64,000 bases of DNA. Origin: Caldilinea sp. CFX5. Its GTDB lineage: Bacteria; Chloroflexota; Anaerolineae; Caldilineales; Caldilineaceae. Made by a program: the position numbers and the translations under genes. The stretch lies in NCBI GenBank assembly GCA_021405325.1, contig QWII01000018.1, positions 62,001 to 126,000 on the forward strand. The letters are read 5' to 3'. Below the pieces are notes generated by a model. It was not told the origin of the DNA. It searched no databases and saw only the letters and a program-made list of their open reading frames with translations. Positions 29,960-38,594 of this stretch are shown in pieces; the first letter of the stretch is position 1, and each line of letters opens with the position of its first letter.

Positions 29960-31363
29960 TTACCGTAGGCCAAATTCTTGCTCGACCTGGGTGAGGCTCT
30001 CAGCGAGGATGGTAATAATCTGGTCAATTTCGGCACGCGTGACGACGAGGGGCGGGGCAATGTGCAGAATTTCCCAGACACGCGTCAAGAGCCGCCGCTC
30101 GTTGACCAGGGCATGAAGCCGTTTGATAAAATCGGAGTCGCGCGCCCATTTTTCTTTGGTCGTCTTGTCTTTCACCAGTTCGATGGCGCAGAGCAGCCCC
30201 AAACCACGGGCGTCGCCCACGGTGGGGTGGGTGTCAACCAGCGCCCGCAACCCATTGAGCAAATAAGCGCCCATCTCTGCCGCCCGTTCGACCAGCCCTT
30301 CCCGTTGCATGATCTCAATGTTTTTGATGGCAGCCGCGGCGGCGACGGCGTGACCGCCAAAGGTCAACAGGTGGGAGAGGGTGTTGGATCCCTGGGTGAA
30401 GACTTCGTAGACATTTGGGCGGACAACCGCAGCGGCAATCGGCGCATAGCCGCTGGAAAGCCCTTTCGCCATCGTCATAATGTCCGGCACAAAGCCAAAA
30501 TGTTCGGTGGCGAACCATTTGCCGGTGCGGCCAAAGCCGTTGATCACCTCGTCGGCGATCAGCAACACGCCGTGGCGGTCACAGATGTCGCGCAACATTT
30601 GCCAGTATTTGGGCGACGGGATGTGGACGCCATTGGCCGACGAGATCGGTTCCCCAATCACCGCCGCCACCGTCTCCGGCCCCTGGAAGATGATCTCTTG
30701 CTCGACAAACTTGGCGCACATAATGTCGCCCGCTTCGCCTGCCAGGTCAAAATCGTTGCGGTAATGATTGGGCGACGGCACATGATAGACGCCCGGCATC
30801 ATGGGGCCGAAGAAGCGTTCCATCTGGGTGCGGTTGCCGGTGGTCAGGCTCATGGCGCCGTAGGTCATGCCGTGATAGGAGCCGCGGCGGGCGATGATCT
30901 TGTAGCGTTTGGGGAAGCCGCGCAAGACCTGCACTTGTTTGGCAATCTTGATCGCCGTCTCCACTGCCTCCGAGCCGCCGGAGCAAAAGAAAACCCGTTG
31001 CAAATCGCCGGGCGTGATCTGCGCCAATGTTTCGGCCAGTTGCACCGCCGGCACCGAGGTGTAGGAAGAGGCGGAGACATAGGCGAGCTTGGCGGCCTGT
31101 TCGGCCATCGCCTCGGCAATCTCGCGGCGTCCATGACCGGCGTTGACGACCCAGAGACCGGAGAGCGCATCGATCCAGCCGTCGCCACGGGCGTCGTAGA
31201 GGGTGCAACCTTCGGCGCGTTCAAAGACATGTAACCCCTGTTGCTCGGCTAGTTCGACATAATTGGCGGAATGAATCCAGACATGGTCGAGCGCGGTTTG
31301 GTAGAGTGGCTCCTGATACATGGTGCGCGCGGCGACTTCAGGGCTGGCGTTGACGGTAGACAT
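29960..31363 (-). CDS. Class III (omega-type) PLP aminotransferase
   Basis: 467 residues. It transfers an amino group from an omega-amine or amino acid to a keto acid using pyridoxal phosphate. Family landmarks are FFCSGGSEAVETAIKIAK (PLP phosphate site), the region SYHGMTYGAMSLTG, the LIADEVINGFGRTGKW aspartate and the Schiff-base lysine K300 (MAKGLSSGYAPIAA). The best family fit is aspartate-aminotransferase-family/beta-alanine-pyruvate-like enzymes. AAGGAGG lies upstream of ATG 31363. Its 3' end is 248 bp from the BTAD regulator start, on the same strand. Confidence 0.92.
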   Translation of the reverse strand: MSTVNASPEVAARTMYQEPLYQTALDHVWIHSANYVELAEQQGLHVFERAEGCTLYDARGDGWIDALSGLWVVNAGHGRREIAEAMAEQAAKLAYVSASSYTSVPAVQLAETLAQITPGDLQRVFFCSGGSEAVETAIKIAKQVQVLRGFPKRYKIIARRGSYHGMTYGAMSLTTGNRTQMERFFGPMMPGVYHVPSPNHYRNDFDLAGEAGDIMCAKFVEQEIIFQGPETVAAVIGEPISSANGVHIPSPKYWQMLRDICDRHGVLLIADEVINGFGRTGKWFATEHFGFVPDIMTMAKGLSSGYAPIAAAVVRPNVYEVFTQGSNTLSHLLTFGGHAVAAAAAIKNIEIMQREGLVERAAEMGAYLLNGLRALVDTHPTVGDARGLGLLCAIELVKDKTTKEKWARDSDFIKRLHALVNERRLLTRVWEILHIAPPLVVTRAEIDQIITILAESLTQVEQEFGLR

Positions 31364-31468
31364 GCGATGTCCTCCTTATGGCTGAAAAATTTCGGTTGGA
31401 TGGCGGATGCAAAGGTACGATGATAACAGTAAACTAATCTGGTCTGGTAATCCCTGTGCTGGTGTCGG

Positions 31469-31670
31469 GTCCGGCCACCCTGCCCTGAAAACAACAGGGA
31501 TTTCGCAGATTTCAAAGATTTATATTGCAAATTCATCTGTATAATCTGCGAAATCCCTGTTGTTTTCATTGGCTGTGGCGCACAATGGTGCATGGCTACT
31601 TCCTGGAAGAGGCGGAAACGGTTTTGCACGAGCGAGCGCTAGTTGCCTCTTCCAGGAAGGGTGGCCGGAC
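31469..31670. repeat. Three-stem nested inverted repeat
   Basis: Outer arms GTCCGGCCACCCT (31469-31481) and complement (31658-31670) enclose two independent perfect stems. One has 25-bp arms (31487-31511 with 31543-31567, containing AACAGGGATTTCGCAGATT). The other has 15-bp arms (31599-31613 CTTCCTGGAAGAGGC with 31645-31659). The whole could fold as a three-way junction. It lies between divergent genes, ending 58 nt before the EEP gene start. Confidence 0.88.
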
Positions 31671-31728
31671 TTGCACCGGTACATGAGTTATTCTGCCATT
31701 GTAGCCGTAAGCAGGAAAGGTGGAAAAG

Positions 31729-32565
31729 ATGCGGGGTGGGCGTTTACAACAAAAGCTTTTGGCGACGGCGATCACGTCGCTGCTCTTCTGGGGTGTTGGC
31801 GCCTTGGGGATCATGAAGGCAGCGCCTCCTGTGATAGCTGCCGATCAGCACTCTCTGCGTGTGATGACCTGGAACGCCCATTTCCGCAACCAGAACAGCG
31901 CCGCCTTTTTCGCCGCCATTGCCGCCGAGCAACCCGATCTGATTGCTATTCAGGAACTGGGCGCGCCGCTGGCTGAGGTGATCCGTGTGCAGTTGCGCGA
32001 ACGCTTTCCCTTTCAGGAGCTACACCCCGCCCATAACCCGGCGGGTATGGCGATTCTCAGCCGCTATCCCTTTATGACGACAATGCCGCCGGATTTTAGC
32101 CCAACCGCTGGGTGCAACTGTCAGATCGTCACTATCGACGTTGCCGGTCAACCGATCACCCTCATTAACACCCATCCCTGGCCGCCGAAGACCGGTTTGA
32201 CCGGCGGCGGGACCTTTGAGTTTGACACCGAGAACCAGGATCGCATCTTTGACCAACTGCTGCTCCGCATTGCGCAAGCCGCCAGTCCGTTGCTGGTGGT
32301 GGGCGATCTCAACACCATGCCCATTCAAGCCAACTATCGGCGGCTCACCCAGGTATTACAAGACGCCTATGTAACCAGCGGCGTCGGGCCGGCCAGCACC
32401 TTTCCGGTGGCGCGCGCTCAGCAGGGTTGGCTCCGGCAACCGTTAATTCGGATTGATTACATCTTCTACGATACTGCCTGGCAGGCGCAGCAGACATGGG
32501 TCGGCGCTATCGACGGGTCGGATCATCGGTATGTGATGGCGGAGCTGGTACTAAATCGGGAGTGA
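31729..32565 (+). CDS. Exported endonuclease/exonuclease/phosphatase (EEP) family protein
   Basis: 278 residues from ATG 31729; AGGAAAGG (31713-31720) is 8 nt upstream, whereas the GTG at 31720 overlaps that site. An N-terminal hydrophobic segment suggests export or membrane anchoring. All EEP motifs are present in order: VMTWNAHF, IAIQELG, LINTHPWPP, VVGDLNTMP, RIDYIFY, GSDHRYV. The family hydrolyses phosphodiester or phosphomonoester bonds in nucleic acids, lipids or inositol phosphates using a divalent metal; an extracellular phosphatase or nuclease role is likely. Confidence 0.88.
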   Translation: MRGGRLQQKLLATAITSLLFWGVGALGIMKAAPPVIAADQHSLRVMTWNAHFRNQNSAAFFAAIAAEQPDLIAIQELGAPLAEVIRVQLRERFPFQELHPAHNPAGMAILSRYPFMTTMPPDFSPTAGCNCQIVTIDVAGQPITLINTHPWPPKTGLTGGGTFEFDTENQDRIFDQLLLRIAQAASPLLVVGDLNTMPIQANYRRLTQVLQDAYVTSGVGPASTFPVARAQQGWLRQPLIRIDYIFYDTAWQAQQTWVGAIDGSDHRYVMAELVLNRE

Positions 32566-32984
32566 TGGGGGACGGACGCGGATGCAGGATGAGCGGATTG
32601 TTAGGGGCAGAGAATGGATCAAAAAACCTATCTGCATATATGGCTTCCCGGTCAACGGTCACATCTGCGCCAAAGTTAACCGTCTGGACGCGAAAAGGCT
32701 TGCGGGTGATCTGTACAGCTTCTTTTTGGGCAATGTCTTGCTTGAGGGACTGGAGTAGCAGTTCGATCACTTGGAATGGAAAAATGGCGCAGCATTACGC
32801 TCAAGATCCGTTTTGCCTTGCGATCCAACCGTAAAACAATCGAAGCGGTCAGTTCCAAGCCGGTAGCCGGGCCATTTTCCCCGAAAAAGATCTCGAGAAT
32901 ATCCGCCTCTTCGTCATAGACCAGGCGGACTGGCGTACTATCTTGCGCGACCATTTCCGTTCTTTGTAGTTTTACTGCGCCCAT
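32507..32984 (-). pseudogene. DUF2283-like small gene broken by a frameshift
   Basis: Reading left from 32984, frame one gives VRLVYDEEADILEIFFGENG...IVLRLDRKAKRILSVMLRHF, typical of DUF2283 proteins. Near 32788 it runs out of sense, while the next frame continues with FPFQVIELLLQSLKQDIAQKEAVQ and on to AIYADRFF. Removing one base from the TTTTT run there restores one continuous frame. It may be a real mutation or a sequencing slip. The tail ends in a Pro-rich stretch that looks like intergenic sequence and overlaps the 3' end of the EEP gene on the opposite strand. Confidence 0.6.
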
Positions 32985-33136
32985 TTTTACCTTTGCGGCT
33001 AGATATGGATTTGAGGCTGTCGTCGATTGTAACTTACTTTCAAATACACCCCTAGACGGCGCGAATTTTTACCACATTGGAACAGGTTGGCAACGCACCG
33101 TCACAATGTCCCGGAAGACTACCAAGAGTGTCGTCC

Positions 33137-33239
33137 TATTTGATGAGGGTTAGGAAATTGTTTCGGTAATCGAAGTCGAGTCGGCACGGCGTGTGCCTGA
33201 CTCCTCGTTACTGAAATAAATAAACAACCTCATTAAATA
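33137..33239. repeat. Long imperfect hairpin in an otherwise featureless gap
   Basis: TATTTGATGAGG (33137-33148) pairs with CCTCATTAAATA (33228-33239) with one wobble. Inner segments TTTCGGTAA / TTACTGAAA and TCGGCAC / TGTGCCTGA continue the stem. The gap 32985-33310 holds no other recognisable feature. Confidence 0.6.
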
Positions 33240-33310
33240 GTATGAAACGCAAACTAGATGCGTAGGTCATCGTCGATAAACTCTGCCAGTTATCAATCGA
33301 TCGGGACACG

Positions 33311-33859
33311 TTATAGAACTTCAATCTGCAACAGCACTGTGGATTTACCTGCTATCCCCCAGTTAAATGCTTCTATTGATGATACTGTTATTCTATAGTG
33401 GCTCATGTTTCCTTCATATAGCACTGATCCACCTATGCCAACTCTATAGCATTGACTCTCTTTTGTGGGACTACTTAAAGAAAAATCCAAATGAAACTCA
33501 CCAAGCTTAAGTCCTACATGGGTGCATTCCATTCCAAATTTTTTAAAGAATTCATTGCTTGCTTCTTTTGATTTTCTGTATCGGGTAACTTGTTTTGACT
33601 CTATAGTCAAATCCCCATTAAATAGTTCTTTCTTGCCGGTTTCAAACAAATCCTCCCACAGTGGAAACATATATCCATTGGTAATCTCTACGATTAAAGG
33701 TTTAGTAGTAGAAGTTGCGACAGACATAGGTACAGGGGCTAGAGTGACCGTTGGCACCGCTATCATAGTAGGATCTTGCTTGTTACAAGATGTCAATAAA
33801 ATAACTAACAAGGTCATTAGATGATACCGAAACATCTGTAAACGAGAAGAAAAAGCCAT
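33311..33859 (-). CDS. Orphan lipoprotein of unknown function
   Basis: 182 residues from ATG 33859; a longer frame to 33949 starts in unlikely sequence. The hydrophobic segment MTLLVILLTSC-NK ends in a good lipobox. A Thr/Val-rich tether (VPTVTLAPVPMSVATSTTK) leads to a mostly beta domain of about 130 residues. No family is recognised. The gene and its surroundings (about 33.3-35.1 kb) are clearly AT-richer than the rest of the window, suggesting recent transfer. Confidence 0.6.
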   Translation of the reverse strand: MAFSSRLQMFRYHLMTLLVILLTSCNKQDPTMIAVPTVTLAPVPMSVATSTTKPLIVEITNGYMFPLWEDLFETGKKELFNGDLTIESKQVTRYRKSKEASNEFFKKFGMECTHVGLKLGEFHLDFSLSSPTKESQCYRVGIGGSVLYEGNMSHYRITVSSIEAFNWGIAGKSTVLLQIEVL

Positions 33860-34054
33860 AAGTTCTACCGTAACCTTTCGCTCTATGGGGTGTGCTGCTG
33901 AACGACCAGGGTTTAGCTGCCACCTTGCAGCAGCCATTGCCAAGGCCAAGGGCTTTCGGATTCAAAATACAAAAAGTTTAGATCTTGCACGAGGCAGGGC
34001 GGTTCAGTTATAACCCGTTGTTGGGTCATTCTTTACAGTTCACTATCGCAATAG

Positions 34055-34561
34055 TTAAGGGAAATCGCCTGATAGATCATTAATCTTTGTGTAATTTCTC
34101 TGAATTCCTTTCCAAAGCATACTATTTAATATGTTAACCGCCCGGAGATACTGATCCCGCGGCTCTTTTGGAGAAAGTGGTTGATGATTTATTTCTACAT
34201 GCTTTGGAAGCCATAATTCTGAACATCGATTGGAGATGCTCTGCGTAGTAAAGTTTATTGGAATCTCAAAATGCGCAAAATCATTTCTAATCTTACGAAT
34301 AAGATTCAAATCATTATAAACATGGCTACCGTAAAGACCAAGAGCAAATGCTAAGTTTATTTTGGCGCTAAAACTATGCATAGGGCCTGATAACTTGAAA
34401 AGCTCTTTCGTTGCTGAATTGCATAGAAGTCGAACTCTAATGGCTTCTTCTAATTGTTTGTCAATAAGAGAAGCGCCAATAATGGCAGCACCTCTATCGG
34501 TTTGTGCTTCCAGTTCTTGAATTATTTGGCGATGGTTCTCATCTATTATAGTCCAAGCCAT
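34055..34561 (-). CDS. MltR-like family protein
   Basis: 168 residues from ATG 34561 (AGAAAGG upstream; a GTG at 34591 is possible). The core RGAAIIGASLIDKQLEEAIRVRLL followed by GPMHSFSAKINLAFALGL and LIRKIRNDFAH matches the all-helical MltR (mannitol repressor) family. E. coli MltR represses mannitol genes, but many homologues are orphans of unknown role. No mannitol genes are nearby, so a repressor role is not implied. It lies in the AT-rich stretch. Confidence 0.72.
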   Translation of the reverse strand: MAWTIIDENHRQIIQELEAQTDRGAAIIGASLIDKQLEEAIRVRLLCNSATKELFKLSGPMHSFSAKINLAFALGLYGSHVYNDLNLIRKIRNDFAHFEIPINFTTQSISNRCSELWLPKHVEINHQPLSPKEPRDQYLRAVNILNSMLWKGIQRNYTKINDLSGDFP

Positions 34562-34591
34562 ATTAAACCTTTCTGTATAATTGGTGCCCAC

Positions 34592-35123
34592 AAATTAGAA
34601 TCAGGTTGTAGAAGGGAACCCTCAAAAGTAGCTTGGTAGTGATGAAAGCGGACCAACATTATGTGGAACAGTACGTTGCGACGATTAGGCCGATAACCGC
34701 AGAAGCCGCTAATGGGCGGATACCGCCTAATACCAAAAGAATTCCGCTTTCTTCTAGTTGTCGAAAAAGGGTAGAATGAATAGTTTTCACCTAAACAGAA
34801 CAGTATTATCAGTATTGGGTCAGTGTGAAGGGTTACGGCCTAGCCGTACGATTAGGAGTAGACAACATACATTCTTACTAGAAAGTAAAGAGCTTGCCGC
34901 TAGTATAACCACTTTTCTCTATCTTGTCAATCACATTTTCTTTGCTCTTTGCTTACAGGGAACATCAAGGCACAGCAACCAGCTCCGCCAAATAGAAACC
35001 ATCTTCAAAAGCGTGAATAGTACTTGATATCATAAAAAGTTACGCCAATTTACAGAGGCGAGAAGCTGCCTCATGAATCAACATGCGGCTGTGCCTTGGG
35101 GCTGCGAATGAGTGACACCCCCC
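34592..35123. other. AT-rich intergenic stretch without a convincing gene
   Basis: About 530 bp separate the MltR-like gene from the ABC-ATPase remnant. The only sizeable open frame (34758-35027, +) has no ribosome binding site and no protein-like composition. No RNA gene, repeat or promoter was recognised. Confidence 0.6.
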
Positions 35124-35333
35124 CTACACCGTCGATAGATCCCACTCCTCATAAATCTTCGGCACGTCGCTGATTAGCCGTTTGATATAGGCTTCTTGCG
35201 GGTGGAGGATCACGGCATCGGCCGAGCCGCGTTCGACAAATTTGCCATGTTCCATGATGTAGACCGTGTCCGAGACATAGTAGGCCAGGCCGATGTCGTG
35301 GGTGATGAAGGGCGTTCCCGATTTGGCCGTCAA
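35124..35333 (-). pseudogene. 3' remnant of an oligopeptide ABC transporter ATPase (copy 1)
   Basis: About 60 residues match the C-terminal end of an OppD/DppF-type ATPase: [27 protein letters not shown] contains the H-loop histidine and ends with [16 protein letters not shown]. The Walker A, signature and Walker B parts are missing. Bases 35124-35305 recur at 36109-36290 with about 11 differences in 182 (about 94% identity). The two copies flank the HigB/HigA-like pair. Confidence 0.85.
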
Positions 35334-35737
35334 GGTAGATCGGCGACAGGCTCCGCAGTCGTTTGCTCCTGCCCACTCTGCAAAGGGTAAGGTTGTACCA
35401 AGATATCGGCGGGTAATCCCAGTCCGCTCTGTAATTTGCGAATCATCTCTAGCGACAGTGGGCGGCGGCGGTTGAGAATCTCGGAAACGCGGGCGCGCGA
35501 ACCTAAGTAGGGTTCCATATCACGGCGGGTCAAGCCGCGTGCTTCCATGACATGCAAAATCAAGGCAATCGGATCAGGATCGGGAATCGGATAATGCTCA
35601 GCCTCATAGGCTTCAACCAGCAGTACCAGCACATCCAAACGGTCCGCCTCCGCCGTTCCTGCGGGGGCATCCCACAGCGCCTCGATTTCCTCCAGGGCTG
35701 TTTCATAATCTTCTTCGTTGCGAATTGGTCGCAGCAT
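35330..35737 (-). CDS. higA: HigA-like antitoxin with XRE helix-turn-helix
   Basis: 135 residues from ATG 35737 (GGGGAGAG upstream and a family-like N-terminus [21 protein letters not shown]); an ATG at 35755 overlapping the toxin stop is an alternative. The N-terminal helical segment binds toxin in this family. The C-terminal half holds an HTH ([34 protein letters not shown]) that should bind the operon's own promoter. The gene follows the toxin directly. Its last bases touch the truncated ABC-ATPase copy 1. Confidence 0.88.
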   Translation of the reverse strand: MLRPIRNEEDYETALEEIEALWDAPAGTAEADRLDVLVLLVEAYEAEHYPIPDPDPIALILHVMEARGLTRRDMEPYLGSRARVSEILNRRRPLSLEMIRKLQSGLGLPADILVQPYPLQSGQEQTTAEPVADLP

Positions 35738-35751
35738 GGCTCGCTCTCCCC

Positions 35752-36045
35752 TCATACTTCAGCGGCATTGATCCGGTCATACTCGGCATGGGTTCCCACA
35801 AACCGAATAAAGAGCCGCCCTTTCCGGTACTCAGCCAGGACAATCAGACGGTAGTCATTGCCTTTGATGTTGAAGACAACACGATTGTTGCCGACAAAGC
35901 TGGCACTGCCATAGTCGGCACGAATGTCCACAGGCGTGCGCCAGTGGGCGCGGCGCGCGACGACATACCAGGAACGCAACGGTTCTTCGGCGTCAGGATG
36001 CTCTTCCCAAAACAAGCGTAATCGCTTCAACGCGACAATGTGCAT
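35752..36045 (-). CDS. higB: HigB-family mRNA interferase toxin
   Basis: 97 residues: MHIVALKRLRLFWEEHPDAEEPLRSWYVVARRAHW, VVFNIKGNDYRLIVLAEYRKGRLFIRFVGTHAEYDRI. This matches the HigB family (RelE-like fold), toxins that cleave translated mRNA when not bound by HigA. Toxin-first gene order is typical of higBA. It overlaps or closely abuts the antitoxin gene and lies between two ABC-ATPase remnants. Confidence 0.9.
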   Translation of the reverse strand: MHIVALKRLRLFWEEHPDAEEPLRSWYVVARRAHWRTPVDIRADYGSASFVGNNRVVFNIKGNDYRLIVLAEYRKGRLFIRFVGTHAEYDRINAAEV

Positions 36046-36108
36046 GATTACAGCTTACCATGTTCCCGGTTGGGGAGCAAATTAGTAGAACGTAGAACAA
36101 TGATTGCG

Positions 36109-36290
36109 CTACACCGTCGACAAATCCCACTCCTCATAAATCTTCGGCACATCGCTGATCAGCCGTTTGGTATAGGCTTCTTGCGGGTGGAGGATCACAG
36201 CATCGGCCGAGCCGCGTTCGACAAATTTGCCATGTTCCATGATGTAGACGGTGTCGGAGACATAGGAGGCCAGGCCAATATCGTGGGTGA
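36109..36290 (-). pseudogene. 3' remnant of an ABC transporter ATPase (copy 2)
   Basis: This is the same 182-bp gene end as at 35124-35305, with the same stop codon and protein end ([27 protein letters not shown]...WDLSTV). Identity stops abruptly after the codons for THDIG at 36290, exactly where copy 1 also stops matching. Upstream sequence on this strand is not ABC-ATPase-like, so this copy is a dead fragment too. Confidence 0.85.
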
Positions 36291-36421
36291 AATCATCGCG
36301 TAATCATCAAGCGTTAAACGCCTGCTGTTTGACAACAAGGGTGGGTGATAGTATAGTCCTCTTCACCTGCAAAGCGCCGCCGGCGCTGGTGTCGGCGTAA
36401 CTCAGAAAGGAAGCACAGATC

Positions 36422-36838
36422 ATGCAAATGCCAAGTTACCATCTGGCTCAACTCAACATTGTCCAGTTGCGCGCCCCATTGACCGACACCAGTCCCGGCT
36501 TTGTTTGGCGCTTGCAGACGGAAAATGGGGACGCCACCAGTCTGCGCGTCTTTGAGAACGAAATGGTTATTGTGAACCTGTCGGTCTGGGAAAGTGTGGA
36601 TGCGTTGCGCACCTATGTCTACCAGAGTCGCCATGTGGACTTTGTGCGGCGCAAGAAAGAGTGGTTCGCCAAACTGGGCAGCGTCCACTTTGTCATGTGG
36701 TGGATTCCCATCGGTCACACGCCGACCGTAGCCGAGGCGAAGGCGAAGCTGGAACATCTGGCCGCACACGGGGAGACGGCGGAAGCGTTTACCTTTCGGC
36801 GCCTCTTTGAACCGACGTTGGCCGTTGTGAAATCATAA
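36422..36838 (+). CDS. DUF3291 domain-containing protein
   Basis: 138 residues. YHLAQLNIVQLRAPLTDTSPGFVWRLQTENGDAT, LSVWESVDALRTYVYQSRHVDFVRRKKEWF and MWWIPIGHTPTVAEAKAKLEHL follow the DUF3291 pattern, a small alpha/beta ferredoxin-like fold related to antibiotic-biosynthesis monooxygenase-like proteins. Its function is unknown. AAGGAAG lies 9 nt upstream of ATG 36422; ATG 36428 is an alternative. Confidence 0.85.
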   Translation: MQMPSYHLAQLNIVQLRAPLTDTSPGFVWRLQTENGDATSLRVFENEMVIVNLSVWESVDALRTYVYQSRHVDFVRRKKEWFAKLGSVHFVMWWIPIGHTPTVAEAKAKLEHLAAHGETAEAFTFRRLFEPTLAVVKS

Positions 36839-36843
36839 GCAAC

Positions 36844-36875
36844 GAGGAGTTCGCACCTGGGCGTGCGAACTCCTC
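36844..36875 (+). terminator. Terminator-like hairpin after the DUF3291 gene
   Basis: Perfect 13-bp arms GAGGAGTTCGCAC / complement with the loop CTGGGC begin 6 nt after the stop codon. The tail is AT-rich (ATTATCT), not a pure T-tract. Confidence 0.7.
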
Positions 36876-36920
36876 ATTATCTACCCCTCATTAGTGCAAG
36901 GCTGCAAAGGAATACTGATC

Positions 36921-37862
36921 TTGACAACCTGGACAACCGCCAACATCCCCAATCTTACCGGCAAGACTGTACTTGTCACCGGCGCCAACAGCGGCTTGGG
37001 CTATGAGGTGACCCTAGCGCTGGCAGCTAAAGGCGCCCATGTGGTCATGGCCTGTCGCAATCATGACAAGGGTGAACAAGCGGCGGCGCTGGTGCGCAAA
37101 CAGAGTCCCAGCGCTGCTCTCGCCATCATGGAACTGGATCTTGCCAGTCTGGCCTCGGTGCGGCGTTTTGCTGATGCGTTTCAACAGCAATACAAAGCGT
37201 TGGACATCCTGTGTAATAACGCCGGTTTGATGGCAATTCCGCGCCGCACCACCGCCGACGGCTTTGAAATGCAATTTGGCACCAACCACCTGGGCCACTT
37301 TGCGCTCACCGGCTTGTTGTTGACGCCACTGTTGCAGACACCGGGCGCACGCGTCGTGACCGTCAGCAGCGGGTTGCATGAGCGAGGAACGATCAATTTT
37401 GCTGATCTCATGGGGCAGCAAAGCTACGACAAGTGGACGGCCTATAGCCAGAGCAAACTCGCCAATCTGCTCTTTGCCTATGAGTTGCAACGCAAGTTTA
37501 TGGCGGCTGGGGTGGATGTCAAGAGCGTCGCCACGCACCCTGGCTATTCGGCGACCAACCTGCAAGGGGTCGGGCCGGCGATGGAAGGATCATGGGGCGC
37601 GCGCATTGGCATGATGCTGGCGAATCGGCTCATTGCCCAAAGCGCTGCGCAAGGCGCGTTGAACTTACTCTACGCCGCGGTGGCGCCCGCTGTGAATGGG
37701 TGCGACTATATTGGCCCCACTGGGTTTCAAGGGATGCGGGGCGCGCCGGGCAAGGTGCGTTCTAATGCGGCATCCTATGACGAAAGGGTGGCGGCAAAAT
37801 TGTGGGCCATTTCTGTCGAGTTGACGGGGGTGGCTTATGAAACGCTGCAACCGCGCGCCTAG
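36921..37862 (+). CDS. Short-chain dehydrogenase/reductase
   Basis: 313 residues from TTG 36921 (AAAGGA upstream; the N-terminus TTWTTANIPNLTGKTVLVTG matches the family). An NAD(P)-binding Rossmann fold shows TGANSGLG (T20), DLASLASV, CNNAGLM and the catalytic Y175-x3-K179 (YSQSK), with a serine in VSSGLH. It belongs to the retinol-dehydrogenase/WWOX-like oxidoreductase group. The substrate is unknown. A longer frame from GTG 36894 is less likely. Confidence 0.92.
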   Translation: MTTWTTANIPNLTGKTVLVTGANSGLGYEVTLALAAKGAHVVMACRNHDKGEQAAALVRKQSPSAALAIMELDLASLASVRRFADAFQQQYKALDILCNNAGLMAIPRRTTADGFEMQFGTNHLGHFALTGLLLTPLLQTPGARVVTVSSGLHERGTINFADLMGQQSYDKWTAYSQSKLANLLFAYELQRKFMAAGVDVKSVATHPGYSATNLQGVGPAMEGSWGARIGMMLANRLIAQSAAQGALNLLYAAVAPAVNGCDYIGPTGFQGMRGAPGKVRSNAASYDERVAAKLWAISVELTGVAYETLQPRA

Positions 37863-37881
37863 GGGATCTATTAGCACAAGT

Positions 37882-37941
37882 GGAAACCGCGGGAAGAAAG
37901 AAGCTGGTGATTGTTGTACAGAGTTTCTTCCCGCGGTTTCC
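37882..37941. repeat. 18-bp perfect inverted repeat after the SDR gene
   Basis: GGAAACCGCGGGAAGAAA (37882-37899) and its exact complement (37924-37941) enclose a 24-nt loop. The right arm is followed by TTTTC. It may terminate the SDR transcript. Confidence 0.85.
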
Positions 37942-37987
37942 TTTTCAATTTTGGTGTTCTAGGGTAGGGTTACAAGAAGAGGAACCA

Positions 37988-38281
37988 TTATCGGGACGGA
38001 TTGCTTGATAACCGCTGATTGAGCACCGAAAGCATCAATAGGACAAAAAGGTTGGCGACAACTTCGCCAAAGGGCGTTGCGGATGGGCGGGCCGGCAACT
38101 GTTTACTGGCAGCGGGGTGGGTGACTGGTGGTTGGGCTGGTTGGGCTACGGGCGCCGGCGCTGGGGTATTGTAAACGCGCACGCGGGGTTCTAGTTGCTT
38201 CCGTCCTTGTGCACATAATTGCGCATAGTGTTCATCTAGCAGTTCTTCAACATCATCAACAAATAACTTTGCGTCTAGCAT
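37988..38281 (-). CDS. Small hypothetical protein with C-terminal hydrophobic segment
   Basis: 97 residues from ATG 38281 (AGGAAAG upstream). The acidic N-terminus (FVDDVEELLDEHYAQLC) is followed by a Pro/Ala-rich linker (PAPAPVAQPAQPPVTHPA) and one hydrophobic stretch near the C-terminus (VVANLFVLLMLSVL), which may anchor it as a tail-anchored protein. No family is recognised. The region between 38282 and 38525 is AT-rich and carries its promoter, not resolved here. Confidence 0.5.
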   Translation of the reverse strand: MLDAKLFVDDVEELLDEHYAQLCAQGRKQLEPRVRVYNTPAPAPVAQPAQPPVTHPAASKQLPARPSATPFGEVVANLFVLLMLSVLNQRLSSNPSR

Positions 38282-38529
38282 AAAACTTTCCTGTAAACAT
38301 GACAATACGACGTAGGTACAGTACAAGATATACCCTTACTATGTATCTTGATATATGGAATTTTTTGGGAAACATAGTTCGGCTTACCTACACAGCATAA
38401 GTCGTCTGGCTGGGCTTGGCTATGGGCAAATTGCACAACGGAAAGATATGTACGCAGTGCAACATGCACAATTTGCCAGCAATATTTTGTGGATAAAAAG
38501 CAGGGAACTTGGTCGTCAGGTTTTTGGTA

Positions 38530-38576
38530 ACGACTAAGCGACTAACCAGTCACGGACTAGTTAGTCGCTTAGTCGT
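38530..38576. repeat. 17-bp perfect inverted repeat
   Basis: ACGACTAAGCGACTAAC (38530-38546) pairs exactly with 38560-38576 around a 13-nt loop. It lies just downstream of the HAD gene stop on the minus strand and may terminate it. Confidence 0.85.
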
Positions 38577-38594
38577 CATGGCTGTTGCTGGTAA

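Noticed and set aside
34758..35027. Open frame of 89 codons on the plus strand in the AT-rich gap
   Set aside because: No ribosome binding site, no recognisable domain and odd composition; likely chance.
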